Positions 5,390 through 5,659 of a DNA stretch of 5,659 nucleotides are shown piece by piece (within the stretch, counting starts at the first letter, position 1; every line of letters starts with the position of its first letter). This stretch comes from IDS-8 sp964424805 (GTDB taxonomy: Bacteria; Pseudomonadota; Gammaproteobacteria; Steroidobacterales; Woeseiaceae). The DNA lies in the NCBI GenBank assembly GCA_964424805.1, contig CAYRKH010000135.1, positions 1 through 5,659 of the forward strand, given 5' to 3'. The notes beneath the pieces were generated by a model. It worked only from the letters and a program-made list of their open reading frames with translations, was not told the DNA's origin and did not search any database. The translations under genes and the position numbers were made by a program.

Positions 5390-5659
5390 ATGAAGCACAT
5401 TCGCAACTTTTCGATCATCGCGCACATCGATCACGGCAAGTCGACGCTGGCCGACCGCATCATCCAGCTCTGCGGCGGGCTCCAGGACAGGGAAATGCTG
5501 GACCAGGTGCTGGACTCGATGCCGCTGGAGCGGGAGCGGGGCATCACGATCAAGGCGCACAGCGTGTCGCTCAACTACCTGTCCAGGGACGGCAACACCT
5601 ACCAGCTCAACGTCATCGATACCCCGGGACACGTCGACTTTTCCTACGAGGTGTCGCGC
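5390..5659 (+). CDS. lepA: Elongation factor 4 (LepA), N-terminal 90 residues, runs off window
   Basis: This is the N-terminus of the translational GTPase EF4/LepA (about 599 aa in E. coli), which acts on the ribosome, in back-translocation and/or initiation and 30S biogenesis. The first 90 codons are near-identical to the family: MKHIRNFSIIAHIDHGKST contains the G1 P-loop (AHIDHGKST, residues 11-19), LERERGITIKAHSV holds the switch-I/G2 Thr (T53), and DTPGH at 77-81 is G3. The ATG at 5390 fits the conserved MKxIRNF start exactly, although no Shine-Dalgarno precedes it. lepA directly downstream of rseC is the order also seen in E. coli; here a small redox gene sits between them. The reading frame is intact to the last base. 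Confidence 0.97.
   Translation, partial: MKHIRNFSIIAHIDHGKSTLADRIIQLCGGLQDREMLDQVLDSMPLERERGITIKAHSVSLNYLSRDGNTYQLNVIDTPGHVDFSYEVSR

Overview
The window is a compact, GC-rich, entirely plus-strand stretch of bacterial chromosome carrying ten genes, two of them cut by the window edges. Gene content and protein sequences point to a gammaproteobacterium. RpoE, RseA, RseB, RseC and LepA are all of the gammaproteobacterial kind and in the order known from that class, and SdhE and YgfX are adjacent as they are there. SdhB is the longer form shared by Alphaproteobacteria and mitochondria, which to my knowledge also occurs in Xanthomonadales-like lineages. A deep-branching, GC-rich Xanthomonadales/Steroidobacterales/Woeseiales/Chromatiales-type organism is therefore a reasonable guess. 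Genus cannot be told from the sequence alone.

Layout. (1) Positions 1-2109 are the end of a succinate dehydrogenase operon: the C-terminal third of sdhA, complete sdhB, then sdhE (the factor that promotes flavinylation of SdhA) overlapping the sdhB stop, then a two-helix membrane protein of the YgfX/CptA family whose start lies inside sdhE. (2) Positions 2110-2307 are the only long intergenic space apart from the lepA leader. It holds a good match to a sigma-E-type promoter (GAACTT, 15 bases, GTCTAT) followed by a leader of about 50 nt that can fold into two mutually exclusive GC hairpins, one covering the likely ribosome-binding region. (3) Positions 2308-5280 hold rpoE-rseA-rseB-rseC and a small CxxC glutaredoxin-like gene, tightly packed, with the last two junctions overlapping by 4 nt. 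(4) Positions 5281-5389 are a short lepA leader without a recognisable Shine-Dalgarno sequence. The first 90 codons of lepA run to the end of the window.

How the genes work together. SdhA and SdhB are the catalytic half of respiratory complex II, and SdhE assists covalent FAD attachment to SdhA. RpoE is the envelope-stress sigma factor. RseA is its membrane-spanning anti-sigma factor, RseB the periplasmic protein that protects RseA from proteolysis, and RseC an inner-membrane cysteine-containing accessory protein. The promoter upstream of rpoE suggests the usual positive autoregulation. I see no mobile element, CRISPR, tRNA or rRNA, and no evidence of a wholly new system. The most interesting points are the rpoE leader structure, the direct linkage of the sdh operon to the sigma-E operon, the repeated use of TTG/GTG starts in 4-nt overlaps, and the CxxC protein coupled to rseC.
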